Source of the DNA: Salmonella enterica subsp. arizonae
Lineage (GTDB): Bacteria; Pseudomonadota; Gammaproteobacteria; Enterobacterales; Enterobacteriaceae
Direction of reading: 5' to 3'
Length of the DNA stretch: 64,000 nt
NCBI RefSeq assembly: GCF_008692845.1
Contig: NZ_VXJW01000008.1
Span: forward strand, 107,828 to 171,827
The notes under the pieces were generated by a model, which saw nothing but the letters and a program-made list of their open reading frames with translations, was not told the DNA's origin and ran no database searches. The position numbers were made by a program, and so were the translations under genes. Position 1 is the stretch's first letter. Each line of letters begins with the position of its first letter. Shown piece after piece: positions 31,353-42,934 of this stretch.

Positions 31353-32240
31353 TTAATGATTAATTGTACGCATAAAGCTAAGTGGTGTAATTTTAAAATG
31401 GCGTTTAAAAATAGCGATAAAATAGGAAGGCGTATCATAGCCACACATCGTCGCAACTTGTGAAATATTTCCAGCGCCCATACGTAACAACTTGATAGCC
31501 TGATTCATACGCGCATCCAGGTAAATTTTGCTAAAACTCACATCTTCAGCAGCCAGTTTACGCTTCAGGCTTGATACGCTCATAAACAGCTTTCCCGCCA
31601 CCTCAGCCTGTGACCATTTTCGGGTGATATCACTAATAATAATGTTATAAACTTTCTCTTTTGTCGTAATTTTTATCGCTCGCTCAAGGAAATCAAACCC
31701 ACCGGGTTTACGTACAAATGCCGATATAAGATACATCAATGAGTAATATGAATAATCATGGTCATCAATACTCACATTACTACAAACTCGTGGACACGTC
31801 ACACCATTCAAAATAGAGTCAAAAGTATCACTCATCCCGGGTAACAACTCGGCATGGAAAAAGTGCTTTGGCTTTGTTTTTAATGATAACTCTCTATCAT
31901 TATAATTTATTGTGCTGTAAAAGACTTTGTAGAATTTTTGCATTAAGTCATAGGAAACTTCCAGTGAAGCAAAATCAATATGACCTTCAATTTCGCTCAT
32001 GCTAAATGTTATCGTTTGATCTTTTTCCAATAAAAATAAACACGGTGCAGATTGCTCGATGAACTCTCCAAACTCATTTTCAATTCGCAAACTGCCTTTA
32101 TTAAGTTTGATTAATACGCAGTTTGCGACATAATAGCCTCTTACATCAGCTAATCCATTTATTAATGAAGCTTTGCTCGACTGTTGAAGGTAATTATTGC
32201 TAATAGCCCCAACTGATTTATTCATTGAAGGCAATACCAT
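31353..32240 (-). CDS. hilC: AraC/XylS-type SPI-1 activator HilC
   Basis: 295-aa activator that, with HilD and RtsA, turns on hilA and its own promoter. The C-terminal AraC HTH pair (about 190-290) includes the K-V-Y-N-I-I first helix and C-G-Y-D-T-P-S-Y-F of the second. It closely resembles HilD, encoded at 37096-38025. Length equals that of S. Typhimurium HilC. Confidence 0.96.
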   Translation of the reverse strand: MVLPSMNKSVGAISNNYLQQSSKASLINGLADVRGYYVANCVLIKLNKGSLRIENEFGEFIEQSAPCLFLLEKDQTITFSMSEIEGHIDFASLEVSYDLMQKFYKVFYSTINYNDRELSLKTKPKHFFHAELLPGMSDTFDSILNGVTCPRVCSNVSIDDHDYSYYSLMYLISAFVRKPGGFDFLERAIKITTKEKVYNIIISDITRKWSQAEVAGKLFMSVSSLKRKLAAEDVSFSKIYLDARMNQAIKLLRMGAGNISQVATMCGYDTPSYFIAIFKRHFKITPLSFMRTINH

Positions 32241-32587
32241 ATTTTTATCCTGTGTGCTATAAGGAACTTAAAATCGTTATATTCTTATAAAGAAATAATT
32301 AAAACTCAAAAAGATGATTTAAATCCGATTGTTTTATTATTGTAGCCAATAATTACATTCCAAATGCGCGTTTATTTCTTCACAAAAAGATACTGTTTAT
32401 AACATTTTGCAAAATTCGGTAATATAATGTTACAGTATTAACATGAGTTTTTCAGGATAAAATGACTTGCAAATACCTCAATAATATTTATTTATCAGCA
32501 ACATAGATGAGTTAGCATAGCGTGCTATCCGCACTACTTGCTGATACCTACAGTATACCTTATCACAAATCGCCAGCAATGGGGGAG
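32241..32587. other. hilC promoter region / downstream of orgC
   Basis: Strongly AT-rich interval with no gene. It should hold the hilC promoter and binding sites for HilC/HilD and H-NS; no individual site is assigned with confidence. Confidence 0.55.
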
Positions 32588-33046
32588 TTACCAGTCAATT
32601 GACTCGTTGTTTTCCCCGCCCGATAAAATAACCTCCTGCATCCAGGAGGTCATTTGTGACTGCGCATTCATCGTGCCAACCAATACCCCATTTAAAGCCT
32701 CATATAAATGGGTATCCGGCTCAACTTTTCCAATAATATTTTGTAGCATAGCCGTTTGCTGCTCAAAGGAGACAAATGCAGGCTCGCCATTTTTGGGGTC
32801 TTTGAACGCATTCATCTCTTGATAAATGGTATCTTTAAGCGCTTCAGAAGAAACTAACTCAGGAAGCGACAAAAGCGTCTGATAGAACGCGTCATAGAGA
32901 TCAACGTCACTGCCGTTGCTTAAATGTGCGTTATTCGCATTATTCAACGTAACCGCCCTGGCGTTCAACGAAACAACGCTGTTACTCGTCGCTTCAGTAT
33001 TCATTGTCGGGTCTAAATAAGAAGTCGAAATCGTACCTGGTATCAT
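32588..33046 (-). CDS. orgC: T3SS-1 early secreted protein OrgC
   Basis: 152-aa protein, last gene of the prg/org operon. OrgC is secreted by T3SS-1 and reported to promote needle polymerisation in S. Typhimurium. I start at M-I-P-G-T-I-S (33046), which follows GGAAG and matches the known N-terminus; the open frame extends 14 codons upstream across the end of orgB. The last half is highly conserved; the N-terminal ~30 residues vary. Confidence 0.92.
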   Translation of the reverse strand: MIPGTISTSYLDPTMNTEATSNSVVSLNARAVTLNNANNAHLSNGSDVDLYDAFYQTLLSLPELVSSEALKDTIYQEMNAFKDPKNGEPAFVSFEQQTAMLQNIIGKVEPDTHLYEALNGVLVGTMNAQSQMTSWMQEVILSGGENNESIDW

Positions 33047-33688
33047 GTTATAGCTTCCATTTATGATGTTTGCGTTTTTGTCTGCCACTCATCAATAAGT
33101 GAATTGATGGCGTTATCAGAAATCGTCCGGCAGTCTTGCGGCAGTTCATCAAGATGATGCTTAATGACGCCTACCGCCGTTTCAACAAATTGTTCAGGAG
33201 AAAACTCTGCGATCTGATCGCCGCAGCTCATGATAAAACGCTGTTCCTGATGATATTTAAGATTAAAAGTGCCAGGCCAGTTCTCCATAAGCAACACCAT
33301 CAGTTTTTGATGATCTTTTTTCGCATTAACTGGCAGCGTTAAAAAAAGTTGTCCCTCCGGTTTATCGAAATCTCTCAACCACTCATCCAGTACGGTTAAA
33401 AGCGTTTCGGGATGGTCGACTGCTGCTGAAAATAACTCTCGGGCATAAATCTGTATTTTTTCCATCCATTTCCAGGCCATTGTCTGACTATCGGTAAGAT
33501 AAGCAGCGACCTGCTGTAACGCATCTACCATTCCCTGTTCGTAACCTTCCTGATAGGCATACATCCGCAAGGTCCTTGCCTCTTCTTCCGCCTCCCGTAA
33601 AATACGCTTAGCCCGTTGATGCGCCTGCTGTTCTAATCTCTCAATAGAAAAATAGCGTTCCAGCGTTTTACGCTTTATCAGTATCCCC

Positions 33689-35320
<1,632 letters not shown>

Positions 35321-35338
35321 AATCCACCTTATAACTGA

Positions 35339-35578
35339 TTAACGGAAGTTCTGAATAATGGCAGCATCAATATCCTTAAAGACTTTTACCGTGTTCGACT
35401 GCGCGTTACGGTACAAGTTATATTCCGAGAGCTTACTCTGATACGCCGCCAGTAGCGCCGGATCGGAGGGCTTTTTTGCTAAATCCGCAAGTGCTTTCGT
35501 CACCTGAGTTTGCAAATCGTCAACACCTTTATCAAAAGTCGCGGAGACTTCATCCAGATAACCTGACCAGTTAGCCAT
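35339..35578 (-). CDS. prgI: T3SS-1 needle protein PrgI (SctF)
   Basis: 79-aa needle subunit. The C-terminal half, from the K-P-S-D-P motif to the terminal Q-N-F-R, is identical to what I recall for S. Typhimurium PrgI. The N-terminal part differs: the protein is one residue shorter and several positions in the first helix are changed (W-S-G-Y-L-D-E-V-S-A-T-F). Confidence 0.97.
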   Translation of the reverse strand: MANWSGYLDEVSATFDKGVDDLQTQVTKALADLAKKPSDPALLAAYQSKLSEYNLYRNAQSNTVKVFKDIDAAIIQNFR

Positions 35579-35601
35579 ACTTATTCCTTATTTACGTTAA
35601 G

Positions 35602-36780
35602 TTAAAGTGGGCTTGGGAAATACCAATGACCTGGGCTCATTTTGATATAACCTTCCGCACCGTACTGAAATGAGCGCCCCTTGAGCCAATCATCTTTTAA
35701 TTCGATAGCAAATTGTACATAGCGTCCTCCCCATGTTCGGTAATAGCTATCGACAAATTGACGAGCTCTGAGTATTTCTACATCATCGAGCGCTCCCTGA
35801 ATAACAAACGTTACGCCGCCTTTATGGTTCCTGCGGGAATAAGGTAACGCCTGCTGTTTTAGCCCCGCTTCCGCCTGGCCTGCTGCGGTAACATCGTCCA
35901 TCAGTGTGATGTTAACCGAATCCGCGTATGGCATTAGCGTTCTCAGCTTTTGACTTAAAACCTCGATCTCTTTTTTGCTCATATTGTTTCGCTGACGGCT
36001 TAACCAGAAAACGGGTTTACGCGGCTCATCAAAATGAAGGCGATAATAAGCTAGCTGCGGATAATAGGTATCCAGCCAGGTAGAGATACGCTTATTCTCT
36101 TCGTTTTCGTTAATCACTCGCGCATTTTTATCATAATCGCCTCTGGCTAAAACCTGACGAGCCCAAAGCGTATCCCTTTCATTTTGCGCAGCGACATAGA
36201 GCATTTTGTCGCGTCCTGGCAACACCTGAAAGCGTTCTTTCTCCTGGCCCAACAATGAATCAAGCTCTGCGGCCTGCCGCTGCGGCGAGTTAAGTATCCA
36301 TAACGTACCTACCGTCCCAAGCCCCAATATAAACAAACCGGCCAGTGCCGCCACAATTCCGTTTTTAAAACGCGGCTCGATCTTCTTTGCAGACGCTTCC
36401 AACGACTTAGGTTGCTCGGGTGCCCATGGCTCGCTTTCCGGGCGAATCAGGATAAGCAATTCACCGACCTGTATTGGCGTATTTAATTGCACCGGACGAG
36501 ATTCAGCTTTTCCTTCTTTCAGCTCATGGAGTATAATTTCGGCCGCATCCGTATCCACCTGGATTTCAAAATTTACTCCGCCATGGTCCAGCGGGATAAA
36601 AAAGCTATCGGCAGGTATATCAGGGAGCTGGCCTGAAGCAGTGAGCGCATCACTATGACCTACCACAAACAGTGTTCGGCCAGTCAGCAATGGAAACTCA
36701 CAGCCGTTCAGTGAGCTGTTAAGTAATCGAACTATGTATGGCCCAGGGCTTGTTATCGTCTTCTCTTTTGATGTTTCCAT
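35602..36780 (-). CDS. prgH: T3SS-1 inner-membrane ring protein PrgH (SctD)
   Basis: 392-aa ring protein with an N-terminal cytoplasmic FHA-like domain (about 1-120), one transmembrane helix (about 143-165, A-L-A-G-L-F-I-L-G-L-G) and a periplasmic domain. It is the first gene of the HilA-controlled prgHIJK-orgABC operon and divergent from hilD. Confidence 0.96.
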   Translation of the reverse strand: METSKEKTITSPGPYIVRLLNSSLNGCEFPLLTGRTLFVVGHSDALTASGQLPDIPADSFFIPLDHGGVNFEIQVDTDAAEIILHELKEGKAESRPVQLNTPIQVGELLILIRPESEPWAPEQPKSLEASAKKIEPRFKNGIVAALAGLFILGLGTVGTLWILNSPQRQAAELDSLLGQEKERFQVLPGRDKMLYVAAQNERDTLWARQVLARGDYDKNARVINENEENKRISTWLDTYYPQLAYYRLHFDEPRKPVFWLSRQRNNMSKKEIEVLSQKLRTLMPYADSVNITLMDDVTAAGQAEAGLKQQALPYSRRNHKGGVTFVIQGALDDVEILRARQFVDSYYRTWGGRYVQFAIELKDDWLKGRSFQYGAEGYIKMSPGHWYFPSPL

Positions 36781-37095
36781 ATATACTGTTAGTGGTGTCT
36801 GTCGTTCTCGATAGCAGCAGACTACAGCGCAGGACGCAGGGATTCCTGATGGAAATAGAATGAAAAGTGAGAAATAAAATCAATTTATTCTGTGTAATGC
36901 GTCTCAACACATATTAAAAGAACTATCGTCCCCGTTGCGGCTTAAACGACTGTAGATAAATTACCCAAATTTGAGTTCTTTTGGTGTAACAATCAGACCA
37001 TTGCCAACACCCCCTAATAAAGAGCATTTACAACTCAGATTTTTTCAGTAGGATACAAGTAAGGAACATTAAAATAACATCAACAAAGGGATAAT
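36781..37095. promoter_or_regulatory. prgH-hilD divergent promoter region
   Basis: 315 bases, AT-rich, with no gene. It must carry the HilA-activated prgH promoter and the hilD promoter, but I could not assign individual boxes securely. Confidence 0.6.
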
Positions 37096-38025
37096 ATGGA
37101 AAATGTAACCTTTGTAAGTAATAGTCATCAGCGTCCTGCCGCGGATAACTTACAGAAATTAAAATCACTTTTGACGAATACCCAGCAACAAATTAAAAGT
37201 CAGACTCAGCAGATCACCATAAAAAATCTTTATGTAAGCAGTTTCACTTTAGTTTGCTTTCGTAGTGGTAAACTGACGATTAGCAATAATCACGATACGA
37301 TTTACTGTGAAGAGCCTGGGATGTTGGTACTCAAAAAGGAGCAGGTCGTTAACGTGACGCTTGAAGAGGTCAATGGCCACATGGATTTCGATATACTCGA
37401 GATACCGACGCAACGACTTGGCGATCTCTATGCGCTTATCCCAAATGAGCAGCAAACCAAAATGGTGAAACCTGTCGAGAAAGTGCAGAAGATCTTCTAT
37501 ACGCCTGACTTTCCTGCCAGAAGAGAGGTATTTGAACACCTGAAAACAGCGTTCTCCTGTACTATGGATACAAGCAAAAGTTGTAATAGCTGTAACAACC
37601 AAAGTTGTATTGAAAATGAGGAATTAATCCCTTATTTTCTGCTGTTCCTGCTTACCGCTTTCCTCCGACTCCCGGAGAGTTATGAGATCATCCTAAGCTC
37701 GGCTCAGATAACGTTAAAGGAGCGCGTTTACAACATTATATCCTCCTCACCAGGTAGGCAGTGGAAACTTCCGGATATTGCCGATAATATATTTATGAGT
37801 ACATCAACGCTCAAACGAAAACTTGCAGAAGAAGGTACCAGCTTTAGTGACATCTACTTATCTGCGAGAATGAATCAAGCAGCAAAACTTTTACGTATAG
37901 GCAACCATAATGTCAATTCTGTAGCATTAAAATGTGGTTATGACAGCACGTCCTACTTTATTCAATGTTTCAAAAAATATTTTAAAACTACGCCATCAAC
38001 GTTTATTAAAATGGCGAATCACTAA
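37096..38025 (+). CDS. hilD: AraC/XylS-type master activator HilD
   Basis: 309-aa activator at the top of the SPI-1 cascade. The C-terminal double HTH (about 205-305) contains T-S-T-L-K-R-K-L and C-G-Y-D-S-T-S-Y-F. A Cys-rich segment C-N-S-C-N-N-Q-S-C (about 160-170) lies before it. The mRNA continues into a long 3' UTR ending at the hairpin at 38297-38334. Confidence 0.96.
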   Translation: MENVTFVSNSHQRPAADNLQKLKSLLTNTQQQIKSQTQQITIKNLYVSSFTLVCFRSGKLTISNNHDTIYCEEPGMLVLKKEQVVNVTLEEVNGHMDFDILEIPTQRLGDLYALIPNEQQTKMVKPVEKVQKIFYTPDFPARREVFEHLKTAFSCTMDTSKSCNSCNNQSCIENEELIPYFLLFLLTAFLRLPESYEIILSSAQITLKERVYNIISSSPGRQWKLPDIADNIFMSTSTLKRKLAEEGTSFSDIYLSARMNQAAKLLRIGNHNVNSVALKCGYDSTSYFIQCFKKYFKTTPSTFIKMANH

Positions 38026-39125
38026 CATTTTTGGGTTTATCACTCAAGAAAAGATTTTCATTAAAATTTTAGCAATTTAAAATTCTGAACACTTTATAAC
38101 ACACCATAATAGGATTGGAGGTTATTCAACATCATTGTTCTGTCCAGAAGACAGTCCGTACTGATATCTCTGACAATTTAAAGCAAGGCTGTTCTTACAA
38201 CGCGACTTTTGTGAACTCGTCATCGCTATGATGACTGGTAAACCTATATTACCTTATTCACAGCGTGAAAATCTGTCCAGATGAAAGTATCTCCTTCCGG
38301 CTTTAACCCTGTGGACTAAAGCCGGCATTTTATTCATGTTTGTATACCATTCGTTCCCTATAGCAACTATCTGCCTGGATGCTATAAACCAAACAATCAC
38401 GCTTGTCAGCATCGTTGACGCCCTCTTACCTATCATAAATCGTAATATTCATATCCTGTCAGAGGCTAGTTTGAGGACAATACGGTTCACAAATTCGCTG
38501 CCCTTTTGACGCAATACCTGTGGGAAGTAAAGAAAAGGAGATATCATTATTCTTCAAAAAAGCATAAAAATAAGCGCAATACCAAAAGCAATTTGTCATT
38601 TATATTCTTACGTCTAAACCAAAATTTATCTTTAAACTTTCAATGAATGGTCATTTGTAATAAACACTCAGTATAATTGGTTCTGATGGTATCATTATCA
38701 GACCATTAGACATGAAGATATAATAAGCAGCATTTACACCCCAAAAAAATGCAGTAAGATAGCTACAAAACTAATCCCTATTGCAACGAGGTCGAGTTAA
38801 ATATGTAAATATTTAGATGCCAGGATCTAATTTTCTCTGCAATAAGACATACGGTAGCTTCCACTCAATAATCACAGTAAGTGATAAAAATTGTTATTAC
38901 CAATATGTCAGTTTTTTGAAATCACAGACATAACCTAAATTATCACATGTTAAAACAGCGAAAAACATATAAATCCAAGCCCATAGAATATGACATCAAG
39001 CTCATAATAAAAGTTCAGCCTGACAGTTACTCATAAAAGCAGAATGACTTACACAGTAGATCCCATTCTAACGGCTTGTATTAACCATTATAACTTTTCA
39101 TCCTGTAAGAGAATATATAACTATC
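38026..39125. other. hilD-hilA interval: 3' UTR and hilA promoter
   Basis: 1.1 kb of AT-rich non-coding DNA. The first ~310 bases are the hilD 3' UTR. The rest is the hilA control region, known in S. Typhimurium for HilD/HilC/RtsA sites, an upstream repressing sequence and a long leader. One 60-codon frame on the minus strand (38254-38436) overlaps the terminator and is not supported as a gene. Confidence 0.7.
38297..38334 (+). terminator. hilD 3' UTR terminator
   Basis: Perfect CCGGCTTTA/TAAAGCCGG stem followed by ATTTTATT. Its end is 309 bases past the hilD stop, which agrees with the ~310-nucleotide 3' UTR reported for hilD in S. Typhimurium. Confidence 0.85.
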
Positions 39126-40787
39126 ATGCTACATTTTAATTCTGTTCCTGTATCTAATAAAAAATTCGTCTTTGATGATTTCATACTCAACATGGACGGT
39201 TCCCTGCTACGAGCAGATAAGAAAGTAAATATTCCGCCAAAAGAATATGCTGTTCTGGTCATCCTGCTCGAAGCTGCTGGCGAGATTGTTAGTAAAAACA
39301 CCTTACTGGACCAGGTATGGGGTGACGCGGAAGTTAACGAAGAATCTCTTACCCGCTGTATTTATGCCTTACGACGTATCCTGTCGGAAGATAAAGAACA
39401 TCGTTACATTGAAACATTGTATGGACAGGGCTATCGGTTTAATCGCCCGGTCGTGGTGGTCTCTCCGCCAGCGCCACAGCCTACTACTCATACATTGGCG
39501 ATTCTTCCTTTTCAAATGCAAGATCAGATCCAATCTGAGAGTCTGCATTACTCTATCGTGAAGGGATTATCTCAGTACGCGCCCTTTGGCCTGAGCGTCC
39601 TGCCGGTAACCATTACTAAGAACTGCCGCAGTGTTAAGGACATTCTGGAGCTCATGGATCAACTGCGTCCCGATTATTATATCTCCGGGCAGATGATCCC
39701 CGATGGCAACGATAATGTTGTGCAAATCGAGATCGTTCGGGTTAAAGGTTATAACCTGCTGCATCAGGAAAGCATTAAGTTGGTGGAAAACCAACCCGCT
39801 TCTCTCTTGCAAAACAAAATTGCGAATCTTTTGCTCAGATGTATCCCCGGACTTCGCTGGGACACAAAACAGGTTAGCGAACTAAATTCGATTGACAGTA
39901 CCATGGTCTATTTACGAGGTAAGCATGAGTTAAATCAATATACTCCTTACAGCTTACAGCAAGCGCTTAAATTGCTGACTCAATGCGTTAATATGTCTCC
40001 AAACAGCATTGCGCCTTATTGTGCGCTGGCGGAATGCTATCTTAGCATGGCGCAAATGGGAATTTTTGACAAACAAAACGCCATGATCAAAGCTAAAGAA
40101 TATGCGATTAAGGCAACAGAACTGGATCATAGTAATCCGCAAGCTTTAGGTTTTTTGGGATTAATTAATACTATTCATTCAGAATACATCGTCGGAAGTT
40201 TACTATTCAAACAAGCTAATTTACTTTCTCCCGTTTCTGCAGATATTAAATACTATTATGGCTGGAATCTCTTCATGGCTGGCCAACTGGAGGAGGCCTT
40301 GCAAACAATTAACGAGTGTTTAAAATTGGAACCAACTCGTGCAGCAGCAGGCATCACTAAACTGTGGATTACCTATTATCATGCCGGTATTGATGATGCT
40401 ATACGTTTAGGAGATGAATTACGTTCACAACATCTGCAGGATAATCCAATACTATTAAGTATGCAGGTTATGTTTCTTTCGCTTAAAGGTAAACATGAAC
40501 TGGCACGAAAATTAGCTAAAGAAATATCCAAGCATGAAATAACAGGGCTTATTGCTGTTAATCTTCTTTATGCTGAATACTGTCAGAATAGCGAGCGTGC
40601 ATTACCGGCGATAAGAGAGTTTCTGGAAAGTGAACAGAATACTGATAATAATCCCGGGCTATTACCATTAGTACTGGTTGCTCACGGCGAAGTTATTGCC
40701 GAGAAAATGTGGAATAAATTTAAAAAAGAAGACAATATTTGGTTTAAAAGATGGAAACAGGATCCCCGCTTGGTTAAATTACGGTAA
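39126..40787 (+). CDS. hilA: OmpR/ToxR-type SPI-1 activator HilA
   Basis: 553-aa central SPI-1 activator that turns on prg/org and inv/spa. The N-terminal winged HTH (about 12-110, ending Y-I-E-T-L-Y-G-Q-G-Y-R-F) is of the OmpR/ToxR type without a receiver domain. The C-terminal half (about 250-540) is built of TPR-like repeats (for example A-L-A-E-C-Y-L-S-M-A). Length equals that of S. Typhimurium HilA. Confidence 0.97.
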   Translation: MLHFNSVPVSNKKFVFDDFILNMDGSLLRADKKVNIPPKEYAVLVILLEAAGEIVSKNTLLDQVWGDAEVNEESLTRCIYALRRILSEDKEHRYIETLYGQGYRFNRPVVVVSPPAPQPTTHTLAILPFQMQDQIQSESLHYSIVKGLSQYAPFGLSVLPVTITKNCRSVKDILELMDQLRPDYYISGQMIPDGNDNVVQIEIVRVKGYNLLHQESIKLVENQPASLLQNKIANLLLRCIPGLRWDTKQVSELNSIDSTMVYLRGKHELNQYTPYSLQQALKLLTQCVNMSPNSIAPYCALAECYLSMAQMGIFDKQNAMIKAKEYAIKATELDHSNPQALGFLGLINTIHSEYIVGSLLFKQANLLSPVSADIKYYYGWNLFMAGQLEEALQTINECLKLEPTRAAAGITKLWITYYHAGIDDAIRLGDELRSQHLQDNPILLSMQVMFLSLKGKHELARKLAKEISKHEITGLIAVNLLYAEYCQNSERALPAIREFLESEQNTDNNPGLLPLVLVAHGEVIAEKMWNKFKKEDNIWFKRWKQDPRLVKLR

Positions 40788-40804
40788 AATCTGAGAGAGG
40801 AGAT

Positions 40805-41287
40805 ATGCGTTATTTTTTTAGCATCGTAATTTGGTTGATTAGTATAAATACGGCATGGGCTGATTGCTGGCTTCAGGCTGAAAAAATGTTCAATATTGAA
40901 TCAGAATTACTTTATGCTATCGCCCAACAGGAATCGGCGATGAAACCTGGTGCCATTGGTCATAACCGAGATGGCTCTACCGATATCGGACTGATGCAAA
41001 TTAATAGCTCCCATATGAAAAGACTGAAAAAAATGGGAATCAGTGAAAAACAGTTATTACAAGATCCCTGCATTTCGGTAATTGTTGGCGCATCCATTTT
41101 ATCAGATATGATGAAAATCTACGGTTATAGCTGGGAGGCCGTTGGTGCTTATAATGCCGGAACGTCACCGCAAAGAGCTGATATAAGAAAACGTTATGCT
41201 AAAAAAATTTGGGAGAATTACAAAAAATTAAAAGAGATGCCAGCAGAAGAGAAGAACAAAAAACTTTCTATCGCGTTAAACAAATAA
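40805..41287 (+). CDS. iagB: T3SS-associated lytic transglycosylase IagB
   Basis: 160-aa periplasmic peptidoglycan hydrolase that opens the wall for the injectisome. Signal peptide to about residue 19 (N-T-A-W-A), catalytic Glu43 (A-Q-Q-E-S-A) and the G-L-M-Q-I-N motif of the SLT fold. It follows hilA by 17 bases with GAGAGGAG before the ATG. Confidence 0.95.
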   Translation: MRYFFSIVIWLISINTAWADCWLQAEKMFNIESELLYAIAQQESAMKPGAIGHNRDGSTDIGLMQINSSHMKRLKKMGISEKQLLQDPCISVIVGASILSDMMKIYGYSWEAVGAYNAGTSPQRADIRKRYAKKIWENYKKLKEMPAEEKNKKLSIALNK

Positions 41288-41298
41288 TCATATAGCAA

Positions 41299-41338
41299 TA
41301 GCTTACTTTCAGATGATATCCAAAAGTAAGCTATTTTT
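41299..41338 (+). terminator. Terminator of hilA-iagB
   Basis: TAGCTTACTTT/AAAGTAAGCTA stem of 11 perfect pairs with a 13-base loop and a T5 run, 12 bases after the iagB stop. It also touches the end of the sptP remnant on the other strand. Confidence 0.9.
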
Positions 41339-42497
41339 AAATCAACTTGTTGTAATAGGCTGTTAATTTACTTGCCTGCATCTGCTCTTCTGGCGTTAAC
41401 ACCACCAGACACGACTCTCTTTTTCAAGAAGCGTTTTCATGAGCGCTTCCTGAGCAACTGGCGTATCTTTTAGATACGAACCAGCGCCACCAACTTACCG
41501 TCAAAAGTTAATGTATTCACTGGCACAGGCGTTCCGCCGTTTAATTTCAACTGGGTTTGCTGATTAAACGGGACGCTGCTCATTGAGAGCCGTACCAGAT
41601 TCAGTGTAGGTCAGCTCAACGCTGTGACATAGGCGCACCGGCTTTTATGTTTTCAAGTTCAGTTGCAACGTATTTTAGTTTTTCAACAATAACCTGAATC
41701 TTTTTTGCAGCCAGGGTTAATTCTTGATCGGAGGCTTTATCAATCCATCTCGCAACTTCTCCCCCGCAGGTGCCCCATTGTGAGAACGGGGCTGTTCCTA
41801 CCTGAATATTTTTTAAATTTATAGCATAATCATTAAGTTGTTTGGCCTCTGGAACTAAACTTAAATTCTGCAAATTCGTCATTAATGTACGCAGCGGGCC
41901 ATTACCCGAAGCCATCTCCTGGAAGTTTTTTCGTAAACTATTTCCGTCCACTTGTTCCAGTTGCGGTATTGCTCTCTTAACTCCGTTTAAAGCGATATCG
42001 AGTAAAAGTTGCGTCATTCCTGTACCAAAATCGCCATTTTGTTCTGTCACTTTTGTCTCTACGCCTTTTGCAACTAAAGAAAAGACTTTCGGGAGACTAG
42101 CATTTTGCTTAGACCGGATATCTTTTGAGAAACTTTCTTCAGCATCCTTCACCATTTGCGTGATCTGTTGTAACCTGACTGGAGTAAAAGGCTTGATCGA
42201 ATCATTTAATCCAGCCATGAGGGTTATTGCATTGACTGATTTCTCATCATATTTCTCAGTTAATGCTTTGAGAAATACCTGTAAGGTTTTTTGATTCTGT
42301 ACTCTGGTATTTTCCATGTGCTTTTGCACCGCATCAATATTTTTAAATAGCGGAACCCTACCAAGCCAGGTTAATACTTTTGACGCAAATTTCTCAGGTG
42401 CGACGTGTGCCTCATTAGTATTTTCTTTAGCGATGTACAGTCGGGTATTACTCGTCACACTGGGTTTTGAAAATGAAGACAATGTTAAATTATTCAA
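41337..42497 (-). pseudogene. sptP: SptP effector, disrupted: secretion/GAP part open, phosphatase domain broken and truncated
   Basis: In S. Typhimurium SptP has 543 aa: a secretion/SicP-binding region, a Rho-GAP domain (about 161-290) and a tyrosine phosphatase domain. Here the frame stays open for 293 codons (41616-42497), covering the first two parts; the GAP arginine finger is Arg203 (G-N-G-P-L-R). It ends M-S-Q-R-stop by a one-base loss. In the next frames, 41337-41600 still encodes recognisable phosphatase-domain start ([25 protein letters not shown]) with further stops and a second shift. The remaining ~140 residues, including the catalytic Cys, are absent. Start is TTG after AAGGAGAGGAAG; a GAP-only protein could still be made. 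Confidence 0.93.
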
Positions 42498-42507
42498 CTT
42501 CCTCTCC

Positions 42508-42900
42508 TTACACTTTAGCGTATTCTTGCAGCCTCTTTTTAAGCGCTTCCTGTTGATTCACAAATGACTCAAGCTGCGATATAATATGGTACATATTTGC
42601 CAGTTCGGTAATTGCTTTTATAAACAATAATGTCTCTGCTGTGTCAATATACGCTAACGTACCTTCATTCTTCGTTGCCAGTTCGCCATTAATCATCATA
42701 ATCTGTCGCCAGACAGAATCACCACAAACAGGTGATAGAGGTATAATCATACCGTTCAATAACCAGATATCATCTTTAGCTTCAATAGCCATAAAAATAT
42801 CGGTATCAAGAAGTAATAAGCACTGATTATTGTCATCAAAAGTGAGTGGTAAACCTAACTCCTCACCAATATCAGCGATAATATCATGGTGTGTCCGCAA
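42508..42900 (-). CDS. sicP: SptP chaperone SicP
   Basis: 130-aa class I T3SS chaperone that binds the N-terminal region of SptP. Acidic, small and dimerising, with the typical D-I-I-x-D-I-G-E-E-L-G start and L-L-L-D-x-D-I-F segment. It begins with TTG behind AGAGGATG. It is intact although its effector partner is disrupted; 10 bases separate it from sptP. Confidence 0.93.
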   Translation of the reverse strand: MRTHHDIIADIGEELGLPLTFDDNNQCLLLLDTDIFMAIEAKDDIWLLNGMIIPLSPVCGDSVWRQIMMINGELATKNEGTLAYIDTAETLLFIKAITELANMYHIISQLESFVNQQEALKKRLQEYAKV

Positions 42901-42934
42901 TTTATCATCCTCTTTAATGATCTATTTTATAATT

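Noticed and set aside
38254..38436. 60-codon frame on the minus strand in the hilD-hilA interval
   Set aside because: It overlaps the hilD terminator stem, lacks a ribosome site and resembles no protein I know.
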